DNA of 64,000 nucleotides from Apteryx mantelli (lineage: Eukaryota > Chordata > Aves > Apterygiformes > Apterygidae), in assembly GCF_036417845.1 (NCBI RefSeq), contig NC_089981.1, forward strand, positions 83,369,268 to 83,433,267, in the 5' to 3' direction. Shown in pieces: positions 51,131-63,599 of the stretch. How positions within the stretch are numbered: position 1 is the first letter of the stretch; each line of letters opens with the position of its first letter. Below the pieces are notes generated by a model. That model saw only the letters and a program-made list of their open reading frames with translations. It ran no database searches and was not told the DNA's origin. The position numbers and the translations under genes are program-made.

Positions 51131-54100
51131 ATATATACCACCATACAGAGCTGTCTTCCGCTATCTGCTCTTTCCTGGGATCCTCTAAAGCAGAAATCCA
51201 CAGCTATACGGTATCATTTCTAAGGAATGTACAGTTTGATGGATGACTTAAAAAGAAAGATTGCTTAAAATAACAAAACCGAACAGAAAGCTGACCTCAG
51301 TCTTTAGAAGACAAGAAACTCAGTGTGTGTAAAAATCAGAGGCACATATATTCCCTACGTTACTGAGCATACAGTCTAGACCCAGCTATACGTTGATAAA
51401 GATATAGAACACCACAAATCAGAGAAGAAATAAAGGGAGATTCCTTGAATAGTTAGATTTTAAGGAGGGACCGCCTGGCAAAACAAAACAAAACAAAAAA
51501 ACCCCAGGGAATCATTTAGAGCAATGGGACAAAAAAAAGCAGTAAAAAGTATTAAGCAAAAGGACAATAAAGGCAGATGAAGAAAATTAAGCATGAATAG
51601 AATGGGAAAAAACAAAGGAGGGGAGAAAGTCAAAAGCAAATTATTAGAAACAGGCAGAGAGATGAAAAGGAAGAATTTAGTAAAACTGGAGTCTGAAGAA
51701 GTAAGACGAAAAAAGCATCATCAGGCATTAGCAGTACATGTTAAGTCTTTGCAATATTTGTGGACTACGTTTACTATGCATTTAAAAAGAGAATTGAAAC
51801 TCTTTGGGAATACATTTAGAAAGTAATGTTTTGTAAAATAGAGTGATAGTAATTTATTTCTAGGCTTTTTTCTCATTTCCACACACAGAGCACAAGTAGA
51901 CATTAGCTGATTATTTGGGGGATAGGAAAATAAACCAACTTCCGAGACACTTTTCCTGCCAATGTAATACACTTCCAGTTCAGGGCACTGCCTTGAAAAT
52001 GCACATCAGTTCTGTCAAAATAAAAGGAAAACTCCCCAGGGCAGAAGAAACTGTATTTTTACTCTTCATAAAACATATCCTTTTGTCCTTCCAGAGAGGT
52101 TTCATTTTTATCTGTGCAGGTTTCTATCTAGGATTTAATTAGCTGTATCAAAACGATACTTAAATCTGAACCACAGACACATGAGAGCTTACAGACCCAT
52201 CTTTCAAAGCAGCGAATGCTTCCAGTGGCAGTCGAGTATTAGCAGTACTTTGGACAGGATTCACAGACCTTCCCAGGAGCAGAAACTCTGTTTGCAAGCC
52301 CTGCCTGATGCAGGCAGCCTTGCAGAAAAAGTCCCTGCACGAAGCCGAGGCATATCATGGTCCAGTACCTTAATACGCTTTTAATGGCTAAGGCTTTGTG
52401 GCTCCTTAAAGCACAATAACCAGAAACATCTAAAGTATCCATAGAACAAGAAGAAAATAGTTCCTGCCTTGAAAAACCTACTGTCTCACTTTAGAGAAAT
52501 AATGAGCTGATAGCAAAACAGCAATGTTATTACAGCTATTTCACTCAGCCCAAGAAAACCCCTACTATTTATCTATTTATATAATAAGGAGATGCCTCAT
52601 CTGTTTTGTCTTGGTCACTGGTTCCTTTATGAACCGTTTTGCTAAAACGGCTGTATTCGAATCAACCAGAGCAAGAGCTGCCCCAGATACTGAAAGAGGA
52701 GCCCGCTGCGAACAGCTCGCAACAGCCGCGAGAACACCAAGGCACAGAGAGGCTCCCAAAGCATTTCCCACTAGAGGCACGTGGCAAGAGCGGAGTGCCT
52801 CACAGGCAACTCTTCCAAGGTGGAAAGGATGATTCCTGTGTGCACAAGCACTGGATGAACCTGCATCAGCACAACACCCAAAAATTTAGTGATGTGCCAC
52901 ACGGGGACAGAAATTGCTCCAACGCCGCGTGCTGAAGATGGGGGCTCACGCTGAAATCGTGTGCTGTAGTGACTTATTCCTTCTTGGGAAGCAATGCAAA
53001 TGAGCTGCAAACCAAGAAAAAGAAAGCCCCAAGAAAAACAGTTTTTAACATTTGTTAATCAAAGGACTAAACGTATAGGAAGGTTCTCTTTTCTTTGACT
53101 TTCGTATGCTATTTCCATACAGGAAAATATGTACCAGGCTCGTTGCAGACGATGCAAATGTCTTGGAGCAGCTCAGGACAGCCGCTGGTCTAAGAACCAA
53201 ACCAAACCGAGCTGATCATTTGAATTCCCTTATAACTCATAATTTGGGGATAAATAAAGCAAAGCAGAGATTACTCAACAGTTTAACAAGCCATGTCTAA
53301 CATCTTTATGCACTTAAAAATTATAATTTAATTAGCCTTACCTGTAAGCTTAAGGGAGAGGAAAAAAAAAATACAAACAAACTCATTTTCTCCTCAACTC
53401 TGAACTATTAAGTTCAAATCTCTACACAAGAAGCAATAAAAATAGTTTGGTTTCTGGTAGCAATAACAAAAATGAGGGCAAGATTAATTCTTACACTTTT
53501 ACAGCAAACAATCTAAAGCAGATGTTTGAGAATAAAAGCGAGATGTCAAAGTAGTTAATAAGAGCTTTTCAAAACCAAACACAACAAGACAACTTGCAGC
53601 TTTATGTGCTTATATAAAACTCTAAATCACCTCAGTCAGCTTCCACCCTTGGCCCTTCTCTGTTCTATGAAGCTTCGCAATAACCAAAAATGTTATATTC
53701 AAGTCAAAACCACTGCAGATCTGTATCTGCTGACCGAAAGCATGTGTAAGTGAGCTTCGCTGATTAGAGACCAACAGCTGAATCGGGGCCCTTGTGAACA
53801 GAAACACATTCATGTGGTTTGAATATCCAGGGTCCCTGGAAGAAAATTTCTGTCTTTAAGAGACAGAGCATATTTTAAAGATAACTTAAAAAAAAAAGTT
53901 CAGATTGTATTTACATTTCCTCCAAAATACTGTGGTTTTCAGTCGGAGATCAAACTTCACGTTATAAGGTTTAAACCAGCACAGACATTCCCTAGAATCC
54001 GACTTCAAATATCTATTTGAACTTATCCACACTTTCTTGTGCGCGAGTTCAAAGAATTGCGGATCACAAAGCAAACTAAGATATTAAGTCTCCAAAGCAC

Positions 54101-54409
54101 AAATTTCAAAAAGGCCAATGCATGAATGCAGGCAGGAAAATTGAGTCCTTCCACCTTTAGCATGGCAAAAGTTTGTATCAGGTAACCATACGCACCCCCT
54201 TTTCAAATGAAACTAGCTTTTATTGTGAACACGAAAGACAGTGTGTTAAAACACTGTTTGCTCAGATGTGCTTTCCAAAAGGCCTTAAGCAGGATTATAT
54301 TGATTTAAATAAAGTAAATGAGGCAAGTTCTTGCACTTGAGCTTCCCACACAAGGAGGATCTGCCAAGCCTTTTGAGTCTAATTAGTGGCGCAATCAAAT
54401 AAGTATACA
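51131..54409 (-). other. MNAT1: MNAT1 intron 6, nothing recognised
   Basis: AT-rich intron with (CAAAA)n at about 51481-51500 and A-rich runs. No exon, element or RNA gene identified. Confidence 0.4.
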
Positions 54410-54650
54410 AGAGGCTGACGAAGCGCGCACACGCTTCTGGACTCACCAGCAAGAGCTGCTTTTTGGCTGACCAAGGAAAACCGCCTCCTAAGCAGGCCAG
54501 CCTGAGTCTCCATCTACCTGGAAGCCATCCATCCAGCAACACTGGGCTACTGTGCAGCCGCGCCGCCGCTCCAGCCCGGCGCGCGAAACCCAAGCCCTCC
54601 CTCGCAGGCACCAGGGTAACCGACACCGCGCCGGCTAAGGCGATGGAAGC
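54410..54650. other. CpG-rich patch
   Basis: About 240 bp with clustered CpG (GCCGCGCCGCCGCTCCAGCC and GGCGCGCGAAACCC). It is the first of three such patches in 1.9 kb. No exon identified. Confidence 0.45.
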
Positions 54651-55149
54651 AAATCAGAAGCTCTGGAGGAGATGTGAAGAATAGTAGTTTTTCATTTTCT
54701 TCCTCGACTGCTGAGAGTTTGGGGTAGGGGGAGGTGTTGGTTCCTCCCTTCCCTCCCCCCCCCCAACTTTGCTGCTGGACTAAAAATCACATTAATCCTA
54801 TTGTGCCAAGACAAGCTGCCCAAGAAGCTTTTAGCATGTTTGGCTTCATAGTCTGGGGGGTTTTCTTTTTCTTTTTATTTTTAAAGCTCTCCAAGTTTTG
54901 GCAAAGAAAATGAAGGTATGATGTATAAATCTCAAGAAAATTATATTTTCAGCAGAAGAAGGCAGGGCCATATCTGAAAGCTTTCAAAGAAATCCAAACA
55001 CTTTAAATCACCACTAACCCAAATAGCTTTGCCCTAGCTTTGGATGTAAACTTTTATCAACCGATAATAAATTGAGAAAAACATGGTTTTGCCTTTGGTT
55101 GCACGTTAATCTTGGGTCAGAGGTAAAACACAACACCGCATAAATGCTC
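54651..55149 (-). other. MNAT1: MNAT1 intron 6, between CpG patches
   Basis: AT-rich intron with a C-run (about 54756-54766). No recognised feature. Confidence 0.4.
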
Positions 55150-55400
55150 CTCTCCCCCATCCCCGTTTCACAGCCCTTGCTGCGACGGCGGAAGCATCCA
55201 CCGCTGGGGCAGAGCACCGATAGCTGGGGCGCCTAAGCGATCTGCAGCAGCACGCGATCGCCCGAGCCTGAAGCAGTTCCCCTTACGCTACCGTCGAATC
55301 CGCCGCCTCACCTACTGCAGCGGCTCTGCCGGCCGGCGCCGGGGCCTTCGCAGGCAGTCGCAGCGACCGCTCACTGCTCTCGAGACAAGCAAATTCAGAC
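55150..55400. promoter_or_regulatory. CpG-island-like patch
   Basis: About 250 bp rich in CpG (CTGCGACGGCGGAAG, CGATCGCCCGAGCC, GCCGGCCGGCGCCGGGG). No MAT1 exon. With the patch at 55960-56270 it may form one broken CpG island in intron 6. Confidence 0.45.
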
Positions 55401-55959
55401 TTTGCCCATCTTCCCTATCTCGGCCTTAAACCAATACTGACGGGCTACCCGTAAGTGATACAAAAACCACTCTGCAACTCATACGACTGGTTGACTCGGA
55501 GCAAACCAGCGGCCTGGGCAGGATAATGCATCGCATAGTGCCCCTGCGCTTGCTTCTGTCAAGGGTTACGGTTTGCTTTTAATTATTTATAATGCTTTGT
55601 AATGTACTTAGATGCGTATATTGTACATATACACACAGCGGATTTAGGAAAAATGACCAAGTCCCAGTAATTAGCTTACCACAGCGCTTGGATATTGTAT
55701 TTTTAATGAGATGCTTTTTGTGTGCATGAGTGTTTGTTATATATAATGTATAGACACAGATGCACACCAACAATCAGCTACGTGAATTAAACAGGTTTTA
55801 ACAAATATCTTCCTTGAATGTTGTACAAAACCCAGTAATGCCCCAATCCTGCAAAGATTTACGCACAGGATACGCTCAGGGGCACACCAAGCCAAAACAC
55901 CTACCTGCCGTAAGGCAAGTCCACCAGGCTCTCTGCTGGGGCTCAGACCCCGGCTCAGC
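55401..55959 (-). other. MNAT1: MNAT1 intron 6, between CpG patches
   Basis: AT-rich spacer between two CpG-rich patches; no feature seen. Confidence 0.35.
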
Positions 55960-56270
55960 CTCGTCTCCTAAGCGCTTGGCTGAGTCCAGGTCCGAGCAAG
56001 CCCAAACGCGATGCCGTAAGCCGAGCCCATCTGCTTCCCTGCAATTACCGACGGCGAGAAACCCCGCGGCCTCGGAAGCGCGGGCTTGCAGCGACAGGCC
56101 TCGAGGAGCAGCCAGCGGCCGGGCAGCTGCCGGCGCAGCTCCTTCCGCGGAGCGCCCAAGCAGCCGCGCGTCCAGCGGCTCGCGAGCAAATACTCGACAC
56201 CGGGGCACGCTACGGTCCGGCCCCAACACACAGATGGGCCACAGGGGCTAAAACGTAGCGAGGACAAGGT
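55960..56270. promoter_or_regulatory. CpG island in MNAT1 intron 6
   Basis: About 310 bp of dense CpG, strongest at 56060-56225 (GCGGCCTCGGAAGCGCGGGC and TTCCGCGGAGCGCCC). It allows overlapping open frames of 109-145 codons on both strands, as expected from GC content. It directly precedes the AT-rich conserved-looking block at 56.4-58.6 kb. It could be a promoter of an unknown transcript or a CpG-rich enhancer. Confidence 0.5.
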
Positions 56271-56304
56271 AGCCGAGCTGAGAGTTAAGCCAAAAGGAGT
56301 ACAT

Positions 56305-56356
56305 GCCTGCTTAATTTTAAAGCAGCACATGCTTAAGGGCTTTCTGGGTCAAAGCC
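56305..56356 (+). mobile_element. Half of a fold-back repeat
   Basis: CTTAATTTTAAAGCAGCACA followed by TGCTTAAGGGCTTTCTGGGTCAAAGCC resembles the right arm of the element at 19606-19750. The left arm is not recognisable, so this is a decayed or partial copy. Confidence 0.5.
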
Positions 56357-56399
56357 AGAATGATCCTTATCTCACGCGATCAAGCACCTCCTTCAGTTT

Positions 56400-58560
56400 T
56401 AGATCAGAATTTTAATATGACTAGTTCAGTGATAACATTAACTAGTCTGCAAGGGCAGACTGGCTCAATACTCTGGATACGTATAACAAGACGAATTTTA
56501 TCAGATTATTCAAATTGCATGTGCCATTTCTGAAGCAAACAGTCATCGGTATCAGTGAGAATTTTCTTATTGATTTAAATGGACGCTTGATGTTGTTTTT
56601 TTCTTTAACTGAAGTTGGGTATCAAGAAACTAGTAAAATAATTTTAAGAGAGTTTTTAAGAAGCATATAGTGTTTCTAAATATTCTCTCAAGGGCAATAA
56701 TTTATTACATAAATCATCTTAATTTTAGCATTTGGTCCCCAACCCTGCATTGCCTCCCACAAGTTTAGAAAACGGTCCCACTAGGGACTATGCATAATTG
56801 GGGCTATTACTTACACCAAATAGATCAAGTATTCTTAGAAAGCCGAAGTTTCCAAATTTCTCCAATCAAGTCTTTAAAACATTACAAGGAAGAAAGTAAA
56901 CAATTATAAATCATATGACAAAAACGCTCAGTAATCCTTACCATTTTAAAGAGTGGATTAGAAGTCTAAGACACCATTTACAGCAATTAATTGCAATTAA
57001 TTGCAATTAGCGTCTTTGGTGACATTAGTCTTCATAATAAAAAAAAATTGCAAAACGCAATGCAGACAAATCACAACCCTCTGCAAACTGATGTTCAGGG
57101 ATGCCACTGTTTACTGACGGGGTGCAACTAATTGCACAAGAGCTGTAAAAGAAAACTTGCCTTGCAATATATCATTTATGGCTTTATTTTAAAATACACG
57201 TTCTTTAATCTGTATACTTACTGGTCTGCCTGAACAGAAAACCATTGATTTGATGCAATCAGCACAGTGCCATTTAAAGACCAGCACATTACAGAACCCC
57301 TAAGTCTTTTTGGAAATAGCTCGGCAGGTCAGGAGCACTCGCTTTCCACCAGTTGCTGCCCCACATGCTATTGCCAATCAGCTGCATTTGCTGTAGCGCA
57401 TTCCAAAGTTTACTAATTAATCTCCGCACTAAACCCCACCAATGGCCGGCTGCCATTCGAAAAGATCATCATCTTTTATTTAAAGACATAGTGACCCTAT
57501 GGTCAAACTCAGACCTGAGTGGTTTGGGGTTTTTTTGTTGTTTTTTTTTTTAAAGGTGTCCAAATTCTGGGTAACTAACTTCACTACAACTTCAGAGAAT
57601 TTTTTTTCATTGGATAGATCAAATATTTTGAGGCAACTGCTAATGGTTTATGAGTGTTTATATTAGATGTGGTTCAAGTTATTTGTCAGGAATTAAGAAA
57701 AATTTTGTATTTTCACCTAAGAGTTACCTTCAGCAGAGAGTGTGAGATGCAAACTTATGGGGGGGCGGCGGGGGAGAGACTACTCCTTTTTTTGCAAAAC
57801 AGCATGCGTGCTTTGAAGTCATGTGTTTTAACGATCGCAGCATATTGCTACATCTCATATGCGGTTTTAAATATTGATTTCACCCAGTACACTCTCTCGC
57901 GCTGTTGCTGCGGGTCGCTCCCATTCAGCGGCGCGGACGGGCTCGGTGACCTTCACAATGACCTCTCCAAAAGCAGTTGTGCATTTTACTGTGGTGTAAA
58001 TCCTCGCAGACAAGTCGAACCTGTTCTTTTTGGCACGCAGCCCTTTAGATGAATACTCTGCTGAGATTTATTATGAAAGGGGAACGAAGGGGCATTATTG
58101 CACAACATTCATCCCGCACATACAGCTAAGTTCTATCTTTTACAACTTCTGAAGGCTTTTAAATAAACAGATCTTCTTAATAGCACAAGTGTTTCTTACT
58201 TGTCACCAATTCTCTGTAATTAAAATTCAGTGTCATTTCCAAAAAGGTAGACGTGTCCAGAAAAAGCATGTGTGCTAAGGTGCTCTATATTGTTATTAAT
58301 AAGTAATATTCATACTTCCTGTTACTATCCACCAGGGATTAGTGTTTCCTAGCACACCATTCAGTTATAACACTGAAGTATTATTCTATGTTGTAGCAAC
58401 ATACACGGCCGTAAAAGGGTCCATTAATTATTTTTGTAATGCCATGAAGTTGCTGCAGGATATTAGACTGTCTCCATGAGAAATGCACTACTATAGTAAA
58501 ATGATGAATGACAGCATTTACTGGGTTTTAATTAGATTTCAGAATATTAAGAAAGGGTCT
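56400..58560. promoter_or_regulatory. Large candidate conserved non-coding block
   Basis: About 2.1 kb almost free of repeats, with dense TAAT/ATTA cores, forkhead-like and POU-like words. At 56984-57009 the motif CAATTAATTG/TTGCAATTAA repeats in tandem. A CpG-containing core lies at 57895-57950 (CTCGCGCTGTTGCTGCGGGT). No coding frame with family resemblance and no MAT1 exon. This is the strongest enhancer-like texture in the window. The known SIX1/SIX4 synteny makes those genes the likely targets; conservation itself is not demonstrated here. Confidence 0.4.
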
Positions 58561-61500
58561 ACAAAGTTAATTTCCAAGGGCTTAGCTTAATACTTTTGCA
58601 TGCCTTTACGTAAATTGGAAAAATCATTCAAAATCAGTTGAATAAAAAAAAAAAAATTAAAAGTATAAAAGAATTGTGAAAGGGGCAGATTTTATCAATT
58701 CTATGAATCTGCCAGAATGGTCAGAGTAGTAACCATATCATCCACATTATCCGCATTATCCGCATTCTTTAGGGTTTCCTAATTGATCCATCAAAAAAAA
58801 TTGTACTGCTAAGGGGGGGGGGGGGGAACAGCAAGGCAAAAAACACCCAAATGAGGTCGCACTGACACTCCCATCCAAAAATCATGTTCAAACCAGCTTT
58901 ATCTGATAAGCACTTGATATTAAACTGAAATGAAATACTGCAATTGAAACTAATATTCCCTTATCTAAATCTCCGAATTCCCCTGCAAAGTCCCCCTCCC
59001 GCAGTGTCAGCTGTCCCAGACAATCGACAATGCCTGTACACATACCTCCAGTCGGGAAAATAAAGAACGGCTGTGTTTCCCCCCCCGTCACAGGCACACT
59101 ACCCACAGGCTCTGCCAGGTACAGGTTCTCTCCCCCCCTCCTAAAAGGCTCGACTAACCAGTGCAGAAAAGCTAAAAATGCACTGCCATTAAGTTTATGC
59201 ACCATTTACCCTCCACATCCGGTTCTCTTTCCCATTTTCCTATAGCTTGCTCTCCCCTCCTCCCTCCACGCTCTATCTCCATCCCAAATGCTTCATCCCC
59301 TCTTTTCCACTCGTCCTTCCCGAGTCCGCGCTGTGCTTTCACAGCTCCACAGCTGCAGAAAGAGGTTTCGCGAAAAGGACGTCCACAGCAGCAACAGTTC
59401 TTCGTTGTTCTTGGGTTTGGGGGGGGGCGGTTTTGGCTGCTTTTTGTTTTTTGGATTTTTTTCCTTTACTATCTAAGCTCGCTTCTCGAAGTCCTCCTCT
59501 GCTACCTAGAGCACAGCGCACTCATTCCTTCTCAGCCCCACGCTATCGGTGCGACAGAGCAGAGGTGGTCCGAGGATAACAGAAGATTAGCCAGCGTTAC
59601 CAGGGCACATTAACCATACAAACCATATAGCGTTGTATCGAACAACAGGGACAGCCAGAGTATCCTGCGCTCCAAGCAGGGGGTTCTTCCTATAAGAAGG
59701 AACTTCACATTTGGAAAGCTGCAGTTGTCATGTGCTTCACTCCTTAATAAATAAAAGTGCAGCCATGTTTACGCTTTGCTCTTCACGACACACACCAGAG
59801 CCCAGCCGCCACCACTGTTTTATTCAGGGCCCTTTTTTAAGTTCTTTCCCGAGGTTTTCCATTAGGTGATAAACAGACTGTTAACGCCAAAGTTGTACCC
59901 AGCAAGCCAGTTACAGCTAAAGTTATTTATGCAGAGTTAAAAAATAATAATAAAAAAAGTTAAGTCAGTGCATCACTCTTAGGAATATTTCTGTTACTTT
60001 AAAAGTGACACATTTGTTCAACTTTGCCTCCAAAATTCACTTAACGAACCAGACAAAAGTCTGCTTAAAACTAGCATAAAACAGATGCTGTACACAACAC
60101 TACCAGTGGAACTAAACTGGTTCAACATTACGCTTTGGTATAAACTGCACCTTCAGGGTTTCTTTTTTCCTTATTCCAAACAGATTTGAAATCCTGCTTG
60201 ATTGAGCACGCATGAAGCACTGCAGGTATCGATTGGAGATGCCACGCCAAGGTCTCGTCTGTCAAGCAGAGGACGAAGAAGCCCTCCAACTCTATCCACC
60301 AGCCTGGCGGAAGACCCCACAGCAAAGCTCCTCTGGTTATTCCCTTCCTGGACTGTAGCCATGAGCTGGCACAAATCCCGCTCCAAGGGAAGGCGGAGAG
60401 AGTGCTGCTGCTCCTGGCATCACTAGCATCAGGGTCTTGCAGAAACCCCTACCTTTTGGGGAAGACAGAAGCTTCGCTGAACATTTACTTGTTGATCCTT
60501 CCATCAAAGCTTCTCCGAACTCGGAGGGCCTACTGCAGGGCAGCATTATGAGCTAGGCATCTTTATACTTAGTCTTGGAAGTATGTGGCTTTTCTTCTAT
60601 GCTAGCCATGGGCGCGTGCCCACAGGTGTACAAACGCAGGCAGCACTAAACCCTGCCGCCAGTGACTGCCTAACGACGGCAAGGGCCAGACGCCCGCACC
60701 GATCCCTTTTACATCTGTCAGCAAGTCTGGGCAGCACAGACCAGAAGGTCTTGTTTACTTGAGCACTGTCCACGACAGTCTTGCAGAGGATCGCGTTTCT
60801 GTGATTCGCTTTCTCCGCTTTGGAGGTGAGAGCAGTGCTGTATTTATGCATGCCTTTCTTTCAAGAGATGAAACAGGAGAATGGGCTTTGACCCTAAAAA
60901 TACATGCTTCTTTCCTCCTATGCACAGTCCTCAAAGACACATAAACAGTTCCTCCCTCTAACCTACTTACCTATATTTCCTTTTTCTACTGTCCTCCAAC
61001 AAATCCACCTGCACCACCTTTAAACGTACCCTTCAACCTCCTCCATGATAGACTTCACTACCCCATAATAATACAAGTATCACTGCTCTTACACAAACCC
61101 ATCATTTCATTTTCTACTAATCATTGCAAATATTGCTCGCTCCAGTTTCCTGGCCTCCATCCAGCTCATTTAGATAGACTGTTCCACATGTGCTCTTTGT
61201 CCTTCCATTTCCTGTCCATACCATTACCCACATGCATTTAAGCTAGTCAAAGCAGGTTTCTTTGTATCCACAATATTCTTAAGTATTTTGTATTTTTTTA
61301 AAAAGAGCCTGCATGAAATACATGTTACCATGCTTATCTACTACCCTCTTTGCAAGGTTCACAGGATTATACTGCTCTGCCTCATATTCTGCTGGAAACA
61401 TAATGCATGTCACAATTATACCAGGGCCTCGCATTTCCCCAAAATACAGTTACCTGCGTAGCAACTAAGTTTAGGCAAAATGGAACAATAAATTAAAACA

Positions 61501-62230
61501 GTTAAATTAATTCTCTGCTTTGATATATTCCAAAACCAGGTTTTTCTTCTGAAAAAAAATATTAACAGGAACAAAGATGTGCCAGACTTTCCAAGACCAA
61601 GGCACTCCTTCATGAGGATAACTTCTCTTTCATAAGTGGCCAATGTTGTCAATATTCCTTTCCAGCAACACCTCGACTGACACACTGAATCCAAACTAGG
61701 TGTATATGGGGAAATTCACCTTTTGATGTCCAACACCAATTGCCTAAAACAATATTCCCTTTTCCCGCCCTCTGCACCTGAACAAACATTCTTCAGGAAA
61801 ATTATTATTGAAGTCTCCTTGGTACAGAACGTTGTCTCTTTGATCCAAAATATCTTTTCGCTGCAATGTACCCTAGCACAAAATGAATGCATCTTGGATG
61901 AATATTGAAAACAAAGGCCCCTAACAGCTCCTTTGAAATACATCTGTATTTTTAAATGTATTTTTAATTTACAAATGTGATATTTTAAAACTCCAAAGTT
62001 GACTCCTTCAAGACCTGTAGCAAACACTCATTCGTCCATGATGTTCACTTAGGCACAAGTTCAGGTGCGGGGAGGAGGTGGAACACACACGCACACACAC
62101 ACACAACGTGGCCTCAATCAACATGCTGAAAATTTTTTCCTTGCAGAGATTAATATATTAGTAGGGATAGTATATCTTGTAACAGAGATCAAAGCAAAAC
62201 AGCAGACGCTGTGGGGAACAGCAGTCCTGT
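58561..62230 (-). other. MNAT1: MNAT1 intron 6, simple repeats only
   Basis: Mixed intron. A tandem 9-mer (CATTATCCG-type, about 3 copies) lies at 58738-58766, G14 at 58813-58826, and a CA repeat at 62083-62105. 59200-59560 is pyrimidine-rich with a few long frames but no recognisable protein. No exon or transposable element identified. Confidence 0.4.
62083..62105. repeat. (CA)n microsatellite
   Basis: About 11 AC/CA units with one G interruption (ACACACACGCACACACACAC). Short. Confidence 0.9.
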
Positions 62231-62309
62231 ATGAACACCCTTGCTTACAACCAGAGTCCTGGTGAGAAGTGGGGAGAGGTCACCTTCAAACCATACAAGC
62301 GTGTGCACC

Positions 62310-62820
62310 ATCCCCTGCTGCCTGCAGAGACCAGATTTCTTGCCCAGAAACTCAGCCAGCTAGATGACTACCAAAATCCCCAGTTCCCCAAATCCTTCTG
62401 TCCCAGACCCCTCCCACAATTCCCAATACCATGGCAGCACTCCTCAGCCCTTCTGCCCCCAGATTCCCGTCCCACTCATTATAACCTTCCTGCCAGTCCT
62501 GCCCCAAATCTCCCCTCATCAGAGTCCTCCGCTATCCCACCCCACGTTCTCCCATCTCTTCATTATCCCCAAAGTACCTGTTAATCAAAATCCCTACTAC
62601 CTCCCCCATCTCACCTTCTGCCCTACGCTTCTCCATCCCCTACCATCCCTGATCCCACACTCCTGTCCCAGGTCCCCCACCTCCCCGCTCTGTCTGACAC
62701 CACCGCTGCTGCTACCAGGACTTGATAGCAAATTCCCTCTCACATTCCTGCTGGAGACCATCTCCCAGAGCTGCTACAGCCACCCTTACTCTTATCCTCC
62801 TCTCAGCCCTCTTTGCATGG
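62310..62820. repeat. Pyrimidine-rich, G-poor tract
   Basis: About 500 bp in which the + strand is dominated by C and T with very little G (recurrent TCCC, CCCCA and CATCCC words). Two overlapping frames (62231-62584 and 62364-62825) stay open mainly because of this composition. In the MNAT1 transcript the tract is purine-rich. No clear unit repeat or protein family. Confidence 0.55.
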
Positions 62821-62830
62821 CTTGATGACT

Positions 62831-63599
62831 CTGGCAAGAAATTCAGGAAACCCAGAGATAGGTTGTACTTACCCAAAACCTGAAGAAGACCCCAAAAACA
62901 GGCAAGGAAGAAAATATGGGCACAGGGGAGATCTTTTAACTGTGCAGCAACGTGCATAGACTTTACAACATCAGGTGATATTTGAGGTATTAAGGTCCTG
63001 ACAGGCAAACAGACATTCACAATTCACTAAAAAATGGAATAACCAAGAATAAATCTGGTCTACGAGATCTGTCTGCACACACGTGCCTACCAGGCAAGTC
63101 TCAAAAGCAGACGCAATCCCACTGACAGCTGACTCTGAGGAATCCGCCAACCCCTCAGCCCAGTTCTGCCCTTCCAGGTCATCAGCCCTCCTTCAGGTAA
63201 ACAGAGCAGGATCAAGAAACAACCCAGAATTACTTTGATCAGCAGCAAGAGAAGAAAGGATTTAAAGAAAAAGAGGTAGTGTTCTCAAAAATGTAGACAA
63301 ACTGTAAGAAAAAAGGATCCTGGCAGAAACATCAGATGTTCTTCTATGCCCATATACAAATTTATTATTTCGGCTTGACTAAATGGCTCCCAGTCTTTCA
63401 CTGTTCTTACAATTCTTTAAATGCCCTTACTATTCTCTTTAAAGGAATTTAAATCTCTGATTCTAAAAAGTCCTTTTATCAGTTGAGGAACATATTTCAT
63501 GGCTATTCTGTGGAGTGGAGACAGACCATCAAAGATTTTCAGAAGAAAGCAATCCTTTTATTGTTGTTTAAGGAACAATTAAGATGCCTGAACTATTTT
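62831..63599 (-). other. MNAT1: MNAT1 intron 6, nothing recognised
   Basis: AT-rich intron. The right half (from about 63350) could be the upstream part of the adjoining CR1 but is too diverged to assign. Confidence 0.35.

Noticed and set aside
62364..62825. Proline/serine-rich 153-codon frame
   Set aside because: Explained by the pyrimidine-rich tract; another frame is open in parallel and neither matches a family.
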